Below, one piece after another: positions 40,435-50,466 of a stretch of DNA of 52,773 nt; the stretch's first letter is position 1, and every line of letters starts with the position of its first letter. Source of the stretch: Phycisphaerae bacterium (GTDB lineage Bacteria > Planctomycetota > Phycisphaerae > SM23-33); contig JASLNT010000088.1 of assembly GCA_030745875.1 (NCBI GenBank), positions 1-52,773 on the forward strand, given 5' to 3'. The notes below the pieces were generated by a model. The model did no database searches, was not told the DNA's origin, and saw only the letters and a list, made by a program, of their open reading frames with translations. The translations under genes and the position numbers were made by a program.

Positions 40435-41811
40435 ATGGAAAGGCCGATGATGACAGACGTTCCGGTCAATTCTGCAGTCGGCGGACCCCCGCAGAGGGTC
40501 CCGCCTCAGTCGATACCGGCCGAGGCGTGCGTACTGGGTACGATGATCCTCGACTCGACATGCGTCGACATCATCGTCCAGATAATCAACGATACGCACT
40601 TCTACCGCCCCGCTCACCAGTTGATCTTCCAGGTCCTGAGCGAAATGAAGGACTCAGCGACGCCGATTGACCTCGTGACCGCCAAAGAGGAACTCATCCG
40701 TCGCAAGCAACTCGAGCAAGTCGGCGGGGTCGAATACCTCGCCGATCTCGTCAGCGGCGTGCCCAATGCGGCAAGCGCGGAATATTACGCCACGATCGTC
40801 CGCAACAAGGCTCTCCTGAGAATGCTGATTGCAGCCGGTACGGAGATCGTAAACGACGCATATGATTCACGCGAAGACGCGCCGTCAATCATTGACCGCG
40901 CCGAAAACAGCGTCTTCCAGATCGCGTCAGACCAGGTCGGCCAACAGGTCGCCAACCTCAAAGAACTGCTCCAGCACACTTTCGATGTTCTGGAGCAAAG
41001 TGAAGGTGAACTGATCACCGGTCTGAGCACCGGATACCACCGCCTGGACGAGATGACCAGCGGGCTCCAACCGGGCGAAATGATAATTCTCGCGGCAAGA
41101 CCGTCAATGGGCAAAACGTCGCTGCTGCTGAACATCGCAGAGTATATGGGGGTCGTCGACCAGGTGCCGATCGCCCTTTTCTCGCTGGAAATGTCCAAGG
41201 AGTTGCTCGCACAAAGACTGCTGGCGTCATACGCCCGCTACGATCTGCGAATGATGCGTCGGGGAACTATCCAACCGGAAGACTGGACCAAACTGCAAAT
41301 GGCGGCTGGAGATCTTGAGAAGGCGCCCATATACATTGATGATTCACCGGAACTAACGGTGCTGCAATTGCGAGCCAAGGCCAGACGCCTCAAAGCCGCG
41401 TACGATATCCAGTGCGTCCTGGTCGACTATCTCCAGTTGATGTCGTATCACGGACGCGCCGACAATCGCCAGGCTCAAGTCGCCGAAATGTCTCGCGGCC
41501 TGAAGGCCCTTGCCCGCGAGTTGGAGATACCGGTGGTGGTCGCCGCCCAGCTCAACCGCGGACCGGCCGACCGACCGTCGCACACGCCGCGAATGAGCGA
41601 CCTGCGAGAGTCAGGCTCGATCGAGCAGGACGCCGACGTTGTCTCTCTGCTGCATCTTGAGGACTACTACCACCGCGGAGAGCCGGACTACGTACCGACC
41701 AACATTACTCAACTCATCATCGCCAAACAGCGAAATGGTCCCACGGGCATTGTCGATTTAACCTTCCTGCCTCACTGCACGCGATTTGAATCAGCCGCAC
41801 CGGCGTATTAG
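40435..41811 (+). CDS. dnaB: Replicative DNA helicase
   Basis: DnaB is the hexameric replication fork helicase. The 458-residue product has the N-terminal domain (PPQSIPAEACVLGTMILDS), a linker helix, and the RecA-like domain with Walker A ARPSMGKTS, FSLEMSKELLAQRLLA, Walker B VLVDYLQLM, LKALARELEIPVV and DLRESGSIEQDADVV. The rplI-dnaB order is common in bacteria. Start choice is open: ATG 40435 has little ribosome site, whereas the ATG pair at 40447/40450 follows GGAAAGG at a good distance. No intein is present. Confidence 0.95.
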   Translation: MERPMMTDVPVNSAVGGPPQRVPPQSIPAEACVLGTMILDSTCVDIIVQIINDTHFYRPAHQLIFQVLSEMKDSATPIDLVTAKEELIRRKQLEQVGGVEYLADLVSGVPNAASAEYYATIVRNKALLRMLIAAGTEIVNDAYDSREDAPSIIDRAENSVFQIASDQVGQQVANLKELLQHTFDVLEQSEGELITGLSTGYHRLDEMTSGLQPGEMIILAARPSMGKTSLLLNIAEYMGVVDQVPIALFSLEMSKELLAQRLLASYARYDLRMMRRGTIQPEDWTKLQMAAGDLEKAPIYIDDSPELTVLQLRAKARRLKAAYDIQCVLVDYLQLMSYHGRADNRQAQVAEMSRGLKALARELEIPVVVAAQLNRGPADRPSHTPRMSDLRESGSIEQDADVVSLLHLEDYYHRGEPDYVPTNITQLIIAKQRNGPTGIVDLTFLPHCTRFESAAPAY

Positions 41812-41816
41812 GTTGT

Positions 41817-43712
41817 TTATTGTTTGGCTTGACGGGGAACCCATATTCGCATGGCGGACTGCCCGCGGTTGGCCCATACATTATATGGAATAGCGTTTAG
41901 CTTAACCCGCTTCCCGGTCCCATCGACGGCGTCACAGGTCAGTCGCACGATTCCGCCGAGGATATTGTCGTGTGTCTCTTGGAACTTCGTGTCGGCGGGA
42001 ATCGATAATGCGAAGATATCCAGCGCAGAGTTATCAACACCCTCGACACAGTAGACCAGAGGACCTCTGAAGACGGCAAGTTTGCCCACCTGGTCCGGTA
42101 CTTTCCCGTTCCCCTCGACCAAGCGAACCCTCATTGGAATATCCAGCTTAACAACATCGCCAGCCCGCCATTGGCGGTCAATCCTGACATACGACCCGGC
42201 TTTGACATATCCGACGGCTTGATCGTTACAGTCGACCGATGCTCCGGTCGCCCATGCGGGAATCCGTAGCGACAGCGAGAACTTGCCGGACGACTTGGCG
42301 GTAATCTTAACTTCGCCGCTGCGCGGATAGTCCGTCTCCTGGACCAACTCAACGCTCTGCGGACCGATCCTGGTCTTGAGCGTTGAAGAGTTGTACATAT
42401 TCACCTGCACTCCGGAATCGTCGGTCGTATAGATATATTGCTGCATCGATCCCAGCAGGCGGTGTATGTTCGGAGGGCAGCACGGGCATCCGTGCCACGG
42501 TTTTCTCACACTTCCCTTCCTGGTCTCCATCCGGTTGGAATAGAAGTATTCGGTTCCCGTCAGTGAAATACCCACGAGCGTCGCGTTATAGAGGCATCGC
42601 TCCATCTGGTCGGCGTATTTCACATCGCCTGTAGCCAGCAGCATGCGCTGGTTCCAAAGCACCAGCGACAGCGCCGCACACGTCTCGCAGTAGCTCCTGG
42701 CATTCGGTAATTCATAAGCCTTACCATAAGATTCGCCCGGACCTCCTGACCCCACGCCGCCGGTGATGTACATTTTACGCTCATGCACGTCCCGCCACAT
42801 CTTCTCGAGTTGCCTGAGCATGTCGGGGCGACCGTACTCCATGTAAACGTCCGTCCCGCCGCACAACAGCAGCGTTTCCTGAACGGCGTGGCCCCATATC
42901 TCTTCAAACTTCCAGAAATCATATTGGTCCAGCGTATGCTCCGCGAATTCGAGGTACCGCTTGTCACCCGTAACGCGATATAACTCGACCAACGCCATTT
43001 CGTGATTCGGGTGCTCATACTTCAAATTCGGGCGATTATTTCGATTGCGCGTATATGGAAGCGTTTTCGGTGCGGAGAATTTGTTGCAGATAAGGTCGGC
43101 GAAGCGAATCGCCGCATCAAGCATCGTCCGGTCGCCTGTCGTTCGATACCATGCGATGGCGGCCTGCGTGAAGTGTCCGAAATCGTAAAACTCGAAGCGA
43201 TTGCCCGCAAGAAATCGATTGTCCGGATTCTTCTTCTTTCTCAGCGGGTTGTCGTAGAACGTATTAAGATAACCATCGTCGGATTGGGCCGAAAGAATAT
43301 CAACGTTGATCCTGGCGAACGTATTGGCGATTTTATCGCTTCGCCTTGCGTAGTATCCGGCGGCCTCGACCAGCTTGTAGACGAACTCATTGTTGTTCGG
43401 CCCGCCCGAATGCTTCTTATCCAGCTTCTTACCCACGATCCGAAAATTCTCTATCAGCCCGTGGGCTTCGAATTTGTCGAGGTAATCCAGCACGCCTGTG
43501 GAAATTGACCGCTCAATATACGGATGCAGGAATCCGCCGGTAATTACAGTATCTGAAACAGTTGTAGGCTTCAACTTGGCGTACTTGTATGCGGACCCCG
43601 CATTCACGGGTGTCGGGGCCAAACGCCCAGCCTCACAACCCACCTGCATACTCGCCGCAGCGACCGCCGTCGCAACAGCAATTGCAATCGCCGCCGCCCT
43701 GGATATTTCCAT
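41817..43712 (-). CDS. GH127 beta-L-arabinofuranosidase family enzyme
   Basis: A 631-residue exported enzyme (signal segment about 1-27, ending in a VGC that might be a weak lipobox). GH127 removes terminal beta-L-arabinofuranose from plant or algal glycans. The active-site set is visible: GESYG (probable acid/base Glu), 16 residues later ETC (zinc ligands Glu and Cys), and CPCCPPN with the nucleophile Cys and its zinc-binding neighbour. This spacing equals that known for the Bifidobacterium enzyme HypBA1. The start at 43712 has AGGAG 7 nt upstream; a longer frame begins at 43733 without one. It is convergent with dnaB, and stands alone. Confidence 0.9.
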   Translation of the reverse strand: MEISRAAAIAIAVATAVAAASMQVGCEAGRLAPTPVNAGSAYKYAKLKPTTVSDTVITGGFLHPYIERSISTGVLDYLDKFEAHGLIENFRIVGKKLDKKHSGGPNNNEFVYKLVEAAGYYARRSDKIANTFARINVDILSAQSDDGYLNTFYDNPLRKKKNPDNRFLAGNRFEFYDFGHFTQAAIAWYRTTGDRTMLDAAIRFADLICNKFSAPKTLPYTRNRNNRPNLKYEHPNHEMALVELYRVTGDKRYLEFAEHTLDQYDFWKFEEIWGHAVQETLLLCGGTDVYMEYGRPDMLRQLEKMWRDVHERKMYITGGVGSGGPGESYGKAYELPNARSYCETCAALSLVLWNQRMLLATGDVKYADQMERCLYNATLVGISLTGTEYFYSNRMETRKGSVRKPWHGCPCCPPNIHRLLGSMQQYIYTTDDSGVQVNMYNSSTLKTRIGPQSVELVQETDYPRSGEVKITAKSSGKFSLSLRIPAWATGASVDCNDQAVGYVKAGSYVRIDRQWRAGDVVKLDIPMRVRLVEGNGKVPDQVGKLAVFRGPLVYCVEGVDNSALDIFALSIPADTKFQETHDNILGGIVRLTCDAVDGTGKRVKLNAIPYNVWANRGQSAMRIWVPRQAKQ

Positions 43713-43867
43713 TAACTGTCTCCTGCTGTTCATTCAAACCGCTCCTGAATCCATCCGATCCGGCGCACGGGGCGCTGGTCAAACTTGTTTTTAACCGGCC
43801 GCCCAACTACACTGTTCCTTCACAGTTGTGCTCCGATCGCATCAAAACAGCAGAAGCATAGGGTTTT

Positions 43868-44563
43868 ATGTTCAAAGTTACAAGATACGGACGTAGAGAA
43901 CTCGTGATCGCCACGATCTTCGCGTTGGTGGTGTGCGCTGGCGTACTGGCCTTTGCGGGCGTGCTCCCGTGGTGGATTATCCTAATCGCCCTGGCGCCGG
44001 ATCTGATACTATATCTATGGGTGCTGTGGTTCTTCCGCGACCCCGAGCGCAACGTGCCGCAGGGCGAGGGGCTTTTCATAGCACCCGCCGACGGACGAAT
44101 CGCCGATATAACCAATATTGGACCAGAGAGCGAATTGGGACGCGAAGGTGTTCGAATCGGTATCTTCATGAACATATTCAACGTACACCTTAGTCGCTGC
44201 CCCGTAGACGGTGTCGTCGAGTCGGTGGAGCATCGCCCGGGCCTGTTCCTGGACGTTCGGGACCCGCACGCCTCGGAGAGAAATGAATCCGCCACCATAC
44301 GCCTGAAGTACCAGCACGGGGGCCAGCAGCACCCAGTTGTGTTTCGCCAGATAGCCGGACTCGTCGCCAGGCGCATCGTCACCGACCTCACTGAAGGACA
44401 ATCGGTCACACGCGGACAGCGCGTCGGGATGATAAAGTTCGGATCCCGCCTGGAGCTTCTCGTTCCGGCCGAGTTGGTTTCCACAGTTTGCGTAGATGTC
44501 GGACAGATCAGCCGCGGAGCCGAAACGGTTCTGATCGAATCCGCACAGGGAGACCCGCAGTGA
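43868..44563 (+). CDS. psd: Phosphatidylserine decarboxylase proenzyme
   Basis: Psd converts phosphatidylserine to phosphatidylethanolamine at the membrane. The 231-residue proenzyme has two N-terminal membrane segments (about 12-55), IAPADGRIADI with the catalytic Asp, FMNIFNVHLSR with a conserved His, and the self-cleavage pair Gly192-Ser193 in KFGSRLELLVP, from which the pyruvoyl group forms. It is of the short PSD-A type. The pssA gene overlaps its stop codon (GTGA), so the substrate-forming enzyme is made together with it. Confidence 0.95.
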   Translation: MFKVTRYGRRELVIATIFALVVCAGVLAFAGVLPWWIILIALAPDLILYLWVLWFFRDPERNVPQGEGLFIAPADGRIADITNIGPESELGREGVRIGIFMNIFNVHLSRCPVDGVVESVEHRPGLFLDVRDPHASERNESATIRLKYQHGGQQHPVVFRQIAGLVARRIVTDLTEGQSVTRGQRVGMIKFGSRLELLVPAELVSTVCVDVGQISRGAETVLIESAQGDPQ

Positions 44564-45534
44564 CTCCAGACAAAGAACACACAACCGACGAACAGCCAAC
44601 AAAGGCCCAACGTCGCAAGAAACGCGCCGCACGTCGACGCCAGCGAATGGTCGCCAGCATCGCAATCCTTCCAAGCCTCCTGACATTGTCAAACGGTCTG
44701 CTGGGTTTTGCAGCGATTGCGGTGGCGACAAGGCAGGAAACCGCTTTCACAACCGCCCTGTCGAACCAGGCCATCGCTGTTTGGCTGCTGGTGGGAGCAA
44801 TGTTGTGCGATATGCTCGACGGACGCGTAGCCAGAATGACCCATGTGACCAGCGACTTCGGCGGGCAGCTCGACAGCATGTGCGACATTATCAGTTTCGG
44901 CGTGGCGCCGGCGATGGTCATGCTCAGAACGGCTGTGCTCGCCCTGCATGAAATTCTCGGCGATGGAAGCCACAGAATGTTTGAAAGAGCAATCTGGTGC
45001 TGCGCCGCCACGTACGTGGCGTGTGCGGTGGTCAGGCTGGCGAGATTTAATGTCGAAAACGAACCCGACGAATCCGCCCATCAGGACTTTAAGGGCCTTC
45101 CCTCACCGGGAGCGGCCGCTGGATTGCTGTCGTTGATCCTGTTGTTTGAGCATTTCAGGAACAAATCCGAGGGCGGATGGATGGCGAATTCGCTGCTCCA
45201 GGCCGAGTGGTTCGCCGGGCAGTGGCTGTTGACGGCCGTCTGCATCGGCCTGCCAATAGTCGCAGCCGTGCTGGGTCTGTTGATGGTTTCACAATTGCCC
45301 TACGCACACCTGGTGAACAAATACATGCGAGGGAAGAAACCGGTCGGATATCTGGTCAAGATGGTCCTGTTCGTTCTGGTCATCGTGGTCATTCCACTCG
45401 TTGCACTCACAATCGCTACGCAGATCTTCGTATTCTCGGCGCCCGTGAAAGCCATACTCGCCAAGATACGCGGAGAAGAAGACGACAAGAAACCCGACGC
45501 CCCGGCGGTAATTCAGGACGATCCTTTAAGTTAG
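44560..45534 (+). CDS. pssA: CDP-diacylglycerol-serine O-phosphatidyltransferase
   Basis: PssA makes phosphatidylserine from CDP-diacylglycerol and serine. The 324-residue product opens with a positively charged cytoplasmic stretch (KAQRRKKRAARRRQR) and contains the CDP-alcohol phosphotransferase motif in full: DG-x2-AR-x8-G-x3-D-x3-D (DGRVAR then GGQLDSMCD). About seven or eight membrane segments follow. The GTG start at 44560 overlaps the psd stop and has GGGAG 7 nt upstream; an earlier in-frame start would lie inside psd. The C-terminal 25 residues are acidic. Confidence 0.94.
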   Translation: MTPDKEHTTDEQPTKAQRRKKRAARRRQRMVASIAILPSLLTLSNGLLGFAAIAVATRQETAFTTALSNQAIAVWLLVGAMLCDMLDGRVARMTHVTSDFGGQLDSMCDIISFGVAPAMVMLRTAVLALHEILGDGSHRMFERAIWCCAATYVACAVVRLARFNVENEPDESAHQDFKGLPSPGAAAGLLSLILLFEHFRNKSEGGWMANSLLQAEWFAGQWLLTAVCIGLPIVAAVLGLLMVSQLPYAHLVNKYMRGKKPVGYLVKMVLFVLVIVVIPLVALTIATQIFVFSAPVKAILAKIRGEEDDKKPDAPAVIQDDPLS

Positions 45535-45548
45535 AACGGCCCAGGCAG

Positions 45549-47300
45549 TCACTCCCAACGCACGTCGCGGAGCATCGCCTGGACGGTGGTGGAGCCCCTG
45601 AATGTATTTAGTTGCGGTTCGAATGCGACATCGACCGAGTTAACCCCCACCAGCGCCTCGGCCAGGTCGCCCATCCCAAAGCCCACTCCCCGCATACTCG
45701 CCCCATCCTGACCCAGCGTAATGCTTATCGTTGTCCCGCTTCGTCCGATACGTTTGGGTCCGGTCAACACTCGACAGCCCTTGACCAGCACAATCGGGGC
45801 CGCATTCCCTCGCCCGAAAGGCGCCATCTTCAACAGATTATGAACCGTATCGTAACTCAGATCCGCCAGCTCAGCAGTCGCGTCAATTTTCAGGACGGGT
45901 GTCATTTGCTCATCGCTTATATGGGATGATGCGTAATGGACAAAGGCCTCTGCAAACACGGCGAACTTATTCCGGTCAAGCGTTACGCCCGCCGCCATCG
46001 CGTGCCCGCCGAAACCTTCGAGATGTTCGGCGCATGAGGTAAGTGCGGTGTGCATATCGAAACCGTCGATACTCCTGCCGGAACCGCGCGAAACATCATC
46101 GCCCAGCGAAACCACAATCGCAGGCCGCCCGTACAAACCGACTAGTCGCGAGGCCACTATTCCTATCACGCCCCCGTGCCATTTCTCGTTGCCGACCACA
46201 ATCGCACGCCTGTCAGATGAATGAAGCCCTTTTGACTCGATCATTTCAACCGCTTGGGCGGTGATCTCGTCCTGTACTTTCCGACGCTCGGTGTTTTGCT
46301 CGTCAAGGTACTGAGCTATCTCGCGGCTTCTCTCGGCTGACGCTCCGGTGAGCATCTCAATCGCCAGACGCGCGTGCCCCATCCGTCCAGCCGCATTCAG
46401 ACGCGGTCCCAGGACAAATCCCACATGATACGCATCCAACTTCTCGCCCGTCAGCCCCGCCGACTCCAAAAGAGCCCGCAACCCAATGTGCTCGGAGCCC
46501 TTCAGCCCGCTCAATCCGTACGTCGCCAGCACTCGATTCTCGCCCAGTAGCGGTACAACGTCTGCTATTGTCCCGAGTGCGGCGAAACACGTCGCGTCCA
46601 GAAGAAACTGTCGCATCTCATCATCCACGCGATTTGAACCGCAGATCGTTCGGGCCACCTGCCAAGCCAACTTGAACGCCACCCCCGCTCCGGCGAGATC
46701 GGCGTTCGGATACTCACCACCCGGAAGCGACGGGTGAACTATCACCGCCGCCGGAGGAAGCTCGTCGCCCACGCTGTGGTGGTCTGTAATGATAACTTCT
46801 AGCCCGGCGCCAATAGCCCGAGCAACCGGCTGGACCGCAGAAACCCCGCAATCGACCGTCACCATCAGTTCCGCTCCGTCCGAGATCAGCTTATCAACGG
46901 CCTCACTGTTCAGACCGTAACCCTCTTCAAGGCGGTGCGGTACGTAGTAGTCCACGTTAGCTCCCACCATCCGCAGAATCGCATGCAGAATCGCTGTACC
47001 GGTGATCCCGTCCACATCGTAGTCACCGTAGATCACGATCTTCCGCCCTGCCGAAACCGCCTTGGCGATAAGCTCGGCGGCATGAACGGCTCCGCTCAGG
47101 AGTTCCGGATCGTGCAGATCCGTCAGTTTCGGATCGAGGAATTCGCCCGCCGCAACCGGATCGTCCAGCCCGCGGTTATGCAGAATCTGAGCCACCAACG
47201 GATGCACGCGCAGCGACCGCCCCAACGCCTCACAGCCGTCAAACGGCGCTGCGACCTCCCAGCGTAATGAATTCAAACTCCAATTGCCTCTAGCCATCAT
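45549..47300 (-). CDS. recJ: Single-stranded-DNA-specific exonuclease RecJ
   Basis: RecJ degrades single-stranded DNA 5' to 3' in recombination and mismatch or base-excision repair. The 583-residue product has the DHH phosphoesterase motifs GDYDVDGITGTA, TVDCGVSA and ITDHHSV, the DHHA1 region GRPAIVVSL...GSGRSIDGFD...GGHAMAAG, and a C-terminal OB-like part. I prefer ATG 47300 (or 47297), with GGGA 5 nt upstream, over the TTG at 47312. It is the last gene of a minus-strand group after the rhomboid and membrane protein genes (26 bp gap). Confidence 0.94.
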   Translation of the reverse strand: MMARGNWSLNSLRWEVAAPFDGCEALGRSLRVHPLVAQILHNRGLDDPVAAGEFLDPKLTDLHDPELLSGAVHAAELIAKAVSAGRKIVIYGDYDVDGITGTAILHAILRMVGANVDYYVPHRLEEGYGLNSEAVDKLISDGAELMVTVDCGVSAVQPVARAIGAGLEVIITDHHSVGDELPPAAVIVHPSLPGGEYPNADLAGAGVAFKLAWQVARTICGSNRVDDEMRQFLLDATCFAALGTIADVVPLLGENRVLATYGLSGLKGSEHIGLRALLESAGLTGEKLDAYHVGFVLGPRLNAAGRMGHARLAIEMLTGASAERSREIAQYLDEQNTERRKVQDEITAQAVEMIESKGLHSSDRRAIVVGNEKWHGGVIGIVASRLVGLYGRPAIVVSLGDDVSRGSGRSIDGFDMHTALTSCAEHLEGFGGHAMAAGVTLDRNKFAVFAEAFVHYASSHISDEQMTPVLKIDATAELADLSYDTVHNLLKMAPFGRGNAAPIVLVKGCRVLTGPKRIGRSGTTISITLGQDGASMRGVGFGMGDLAEALVGVNSVDVAFEPQLNTFRGSTTVQAMLRDVRWE

Positions 47301-47326
47301 CCAGTCCCGCAAGCAGCTCTACAGCG

Positions 47327-48106
47327 TCACTTCCTACCGCGTGATGCGTTGTCAGATTGAGCCCGTGCGACTTCTCTGGCCTTCTTCTTCCGAGCGGCGG
47401 CCAGAGCAAAGGCGTACTGCACGGCAACACCGCACACCCACAATCCAGCGATAATGAACAAGGGTATCATCACACCCGACCAGGCCTTAGGCCAGCGTGT
47501 CGAGTCGGACTGAACCATCGCTATGATCGCACCGCACATGACCGTAACCGCACCGATCAGCGAAGTCATCACAATAGTAATGAAACGCTGCTTCCACAGT
47601 CCGAGCATTAACGGGATAAGCCCCACGGGCGCCATAACCAGCGCCATAACCGCACCCTGTTCAATCCACATTTTCCTGCTAATCTGCCCCGCATACACCC
47701 AAACTGACTCCGCCCAGTGCGCCAGGGTCACTCCGCCAGCCGGGGCCTCCGCTGTGGGAACTGCTCCCGGCATGGACGAAAGGAAGTAATGGGCCAGCAG
47801 TCCGCCCGCCGTTGCTGAACACAACGCCCCAGCAGATAGCGCCCAGAAGAACGGGGCTGCAATAAAACCCAGGACGCCGAATATTGACCCAGCGGCGGAT
47901 CGAGCCACCCACACGTCAACTTTCATCACATCAACAAGCAGATCCCCGCTCAGAAATCCCAAGCCCACTCCAGCCAGACCGACCAGCATGCGGCTCCAGA
48001 ATCGTCCCCAACCAACCAGCATCAAACCAATTATTATCGACACGGACGCCGCGATATACGCAACACTATCCGCCAACACCGGCATGTTCGGAAACGGTAT
48101 GTCCAT
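47327..48106 (-). CDS. Polytopic membrane protein, function unknown
   Basis: The 259-residue protein has about six hydrophobic segments (near 12-35, 38-60, 68-95, 145-170, 172-195, 205-235) and a basic, polar C-terminal tail (AAARKKKAREVARAQ), so it is an integral inner-membrane protein. An extracytoplasmic loop of about 40 residues (between segments 3 and 4) is Pro/Ala-rich. GGGAGG stands 9 nt before the ATG. It lies between a rhomboid gene (27 bp away) and recJ, and may be co-transcribed with both. I recognise no family. Confidence 0.7.
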   Translation of the reverse strand: MDIPFPNMPVLADSVAYIAASVSIIIGLMLVGWGRFWSRMLVGLAGVGLGFLSGDLLVDVMKVDVWVARSAAGSIFGVLGFIAAPFFWALSAGALCSATAGGLLAHYFLSSMPGAVPTAEAPAGGVTLAHWAESVWVYAGQISRKMWIEQGAVMALVMAPVGLIPLMLGLWKQRFITIVMTSLIGAVTVMCGAIIAMVQSDSTRWPKAWSGVMIPLFIIAGLWVCGVAVQYAFALAAARKKKAREVARAQSDNASRGRK

Positions 48107-48133
48107 GATTGTACGCCTCCCTGCATTATCAAG

Positions 48134-49330
48134 TCAGATTCCTTCTGACTCAGCGTTAAGTTTCGCCAGCTCACCGCGGGCCAGCGCCGTCTGCTGAGGA
48201 TCGTCAAGGCGATCGATCGCACGCTGGAGCATCTCGGCGCCGCTGTCTCGTTGGTTAAGATATCGGCCATAAAGCAGCCCCAGCAGCAGGTAGATCTCGC
48301 CCATACGTTCGTACTTTTCGTGATGCTTGCAAAACAGTTCGTACGCCCGGGCGGCTTCGGAGTATCGCCCTACGTGCATCAACTGGTTGGCCACGTCCAA
48401 CTGCTCCTGGCGTGGAAGCACCGCCCCACTGTTGATAGAAACCAATTCCAGGTACCTGACCGTCGCCGCTTCGAGATCGTGCCCCTTGCAGGCGGCTGAT
48501 ATTTCCCGTCGCAATTCCAGTTCATGAACTTCTTCGGTGCTGAGCACGGGCGGTTCTACGGGCTTGGTCTGGGTCCATCGCCTGGTGCCCGGCTCACCGG
48601 TCGCGCCAAGACGACTGAAGGGATCGTAGCCCTTGGCGGCCATCCGTCTGTACCGCCCGCGGCGGTGCGCCGAACGCATCATGTTCAGCAAGTCGAAGGA
48701 AGTCCGCGGGAGGATCTTCGTCACCAGCAGCAGCGTAGCGACTCCCATACCGAATAAGTAACCGCTGAGGTGAGCTTGATACGCTACCCCGCCGCCTCCG
48801 CGAAGCGACATGTACGCGTCCTTAATGAGAGAAAAGAGCAGGAAGTACATGCTGGATATCTGAAACGTTGTGATCACGTAGAACCACAGCAGAATCGTGA
48901 GACGAACCAGTGGAAACAGCACGAGATACGCCCCGGTTACAGCCGAAATCGCTCCTGAGGCGCCAAGAACGGGCGCATCGGAGAACATCATATGGCCAAG
49001 ACACGCAAGCACGCCGCCGGCAAGATAGAACGCCGCATAACCCACGTGACCGAGCCTGTCGTTAATCGCGTTCCCGAAGACCCACAAGATAACCATGTTC
49101 CCGCCAAGGTGCCATATATCCCCATGCAGGAACACCGAAGTGAAAAACTGGTACAACTGCGGGCTGGTGGGATACAGCATTAATCTGGCCTGCTCCAGGC
49201 GTGCGACACCCATCTCGGTTTCGAGATTATAGCCCATCAAGAAAATAACCACGTTAGCCGCAACCAGCGCATAGTTGACCAGCGGGACGCATCTCATCCG
49301 ATAGTCGCTGCCTACGGGTATGGGTATCAT
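48134..49330 (-). CDS. Rhomboid intramembrane serine protease with TPR tail
   Basis: The 398-residue protein has a six-helix rhomboid domain (residues 15-210): HGDIWHLGGNM, the catalytic serine in GASGAISAV, and the catalytic histidine in HLSGYLFG. Rhomboids cut membrane-anchored substrates within the bilayer. After a basic linker (AHRRGRYRRMA) the last 120 residues are helical, with TPR-like pairs (YSEAARAYELFCKHH, GEIYLLLGLLYGRY), probably for protein contacts. Start at ATG 49330 is used since MIPIPVGSDYRMR is the usual short leader. It begins the rhomboid/membrane protein/recJ group. Confidence 0.9.
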   Translation of the reverse strand: MIPIPVGSDYRMRCVPLVNYALVAANVVIFLMGYNLETEMGVARLEQARLMLYPTSPQLYQFFTSVFLHGDIWHLGGNMVILWVFGNAINDRLGHVGYAAFYLAGGVLACLGHMMFSDAPVLGASGAISAVTGAYLVLFPLVRLTILLWFYVITTFQISSMYFLLFSLIKDAYMSLRGGGGVAYQAHLSGYLFGMGVATLLLVTKILPRTSFDLLNMMRSAHRRGRYRRMAAKGYDPFSRLGATGEPGTRRWTQTKPVEPPVLSTEEVHELELRREISAACKGHDLEAATVRYLELVSINSGAVLPRQEQLDVANQLMHVGRYSEAARAYELFCKHHEKYERMGEIYLLLGLLYGRYLNQRDSGAEMLQRAIDRLDDPQQTALARGELAKLNAESEGI

Positions 49331-49446
49331 GTCAAAGCGGCCTCGTATGCTAGTCGGTTAAGCTTAGATCGCCTGCCAGGCGGTGGGCGCCCGCCCGATG
49401 CAACAGTGTACGCACTTGGCGTCGCACAGTAAACCAATACCCACAC

Positions 49447-49474
49447 TTGAATCCGCGCCTTGCAAACATATAGT
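49447..49474 (+). promoter_or_regulatory. Candidate promoter for the TauE-type exporter
   Basis: TTGAAT (49447-49452) and TATAGT (49469-49474) are 16 nt apart, about 41 nt before the start codon of the exporter gene. Confidence 0.5.
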
Positions 49475-49515
49475 GTACAGACCGCACAAAACGCACCTTT
49501 GGAGACTCACCGAAA

Positions 49516-50346
49516 ATGCTCGCATGGTCGCTTATTCCGCAGGGTATTCCTGATACTACGCTATTCCTGATCGTCGGTTCGGCCTCCGCCATGGTTTTTG
49601 GTATGTCAAAAACGGGTTTCGGCAGCGGGATAAGCATACTGGCCGTACCAATGATGATCTACGCCTGCAGTCACAAGGCCACCCTGGCGGTCGGGATAAT
49701 GCTGCCCATACTCATCGTCGCCGATTATGTAGCGGTGATAAGCTGGTGGCGGAAATGGAGCGTCAAAGCGGTTTTGGCGTTGTTACCGGCCACTGTGCTG
49801 GGAATCGCTTTAGGCTGGGCGGCGTTGGCGGTGTTTCAGCGGATGAGAATCGATCCTAAGACGTCGGCGGCAAATGCGTGGCTGATGCTTGGCATCGGCG
49901 TAATCGCGTTGGGATTCGTCGCCCTGCATCTCCTGAAACGCGTTTCAGGAAGAACCGACGCCTTCAGACCGCGGAATTGGCACACCGTCATGACCGGAAG
50001 CACAGCCGGATTCACATCTACTCTCGCCCACGCAGCCGGACCGGTAATAACCATGTACCTCCTGCCGCAAAAACGCTCCAAAAGTTCGTACGTCGCCACC
50101 ACCGCACTGTTCTTCTGGACGGCGAATCAGATCAAACTGGTCCCCTATCTATACCTCAATATGATCAACACCGAAACAATCGGCGCCGGATTGGTCCTCC
50201 TGCCTGCAATCGTCGCAGGAGCCATGCTTGGCAGATTCCTTCATCACCGCGTCGGCGCAACACAATTCACCGTGATAGTCTACGCGCTGCTCGCACTGGC
50301 CGGAGGACACATGTGCTACAAGGCCATAGGGCAACTCTCACGCTAA
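49516..50346 (+). CDS. TauE/SafE family anion exporter
   Basis: The 276-residue membrane protein has seven or eight hydrophobic segments in two halves. The family signatures are GMSKTGFGSGISILAVPMM near the start and GSTAGFTSTLAHAAGPVITMYLLPQKR in the second half. Members transport sulfite, sulfoacetate or other small organosulfur anions outward. The gene stands alone; a link to the sulfatase at 31 kb is possible in physiology, but nothing in the local context shows it. GGAG lies 11 nt upstream of the ATG, a little far. Confidence 0.9.
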   Translation: MLAWSLIPQGIPDTTLFLIVGSASAMVFGMSKTGFGSGISILAVPMMIYACSHKATLAVGIMLPILIVADYVAVISWWRKWSVKAVLALLPATVLGIALGWAALAVFQRMRIDPKTSAANAWLMLGIGVIALGFVALHLLKRVSGRTDAFRPRNWHTVMTGSTAGFTSTLAHAAGPVITMYLLPQKRSKSSYVATTALFFWTANQIKLVPYLYLNMINTETIGAGLVLLPAIVAGAMLGRFLHHRVGATQFTVIVYALLALAGGHMCYKAIGQLSR

Positions 50347-50466
50347 GCCTCCACAGCAACATGGGAGCGCACCGACGCGTTTTATGCTGGCCCAACTCAC
50401 GCGAGCGACTTATCATGTAGAAATACGGATACTATTACGCCGATCTGCAAACGGAAAGGACTACAA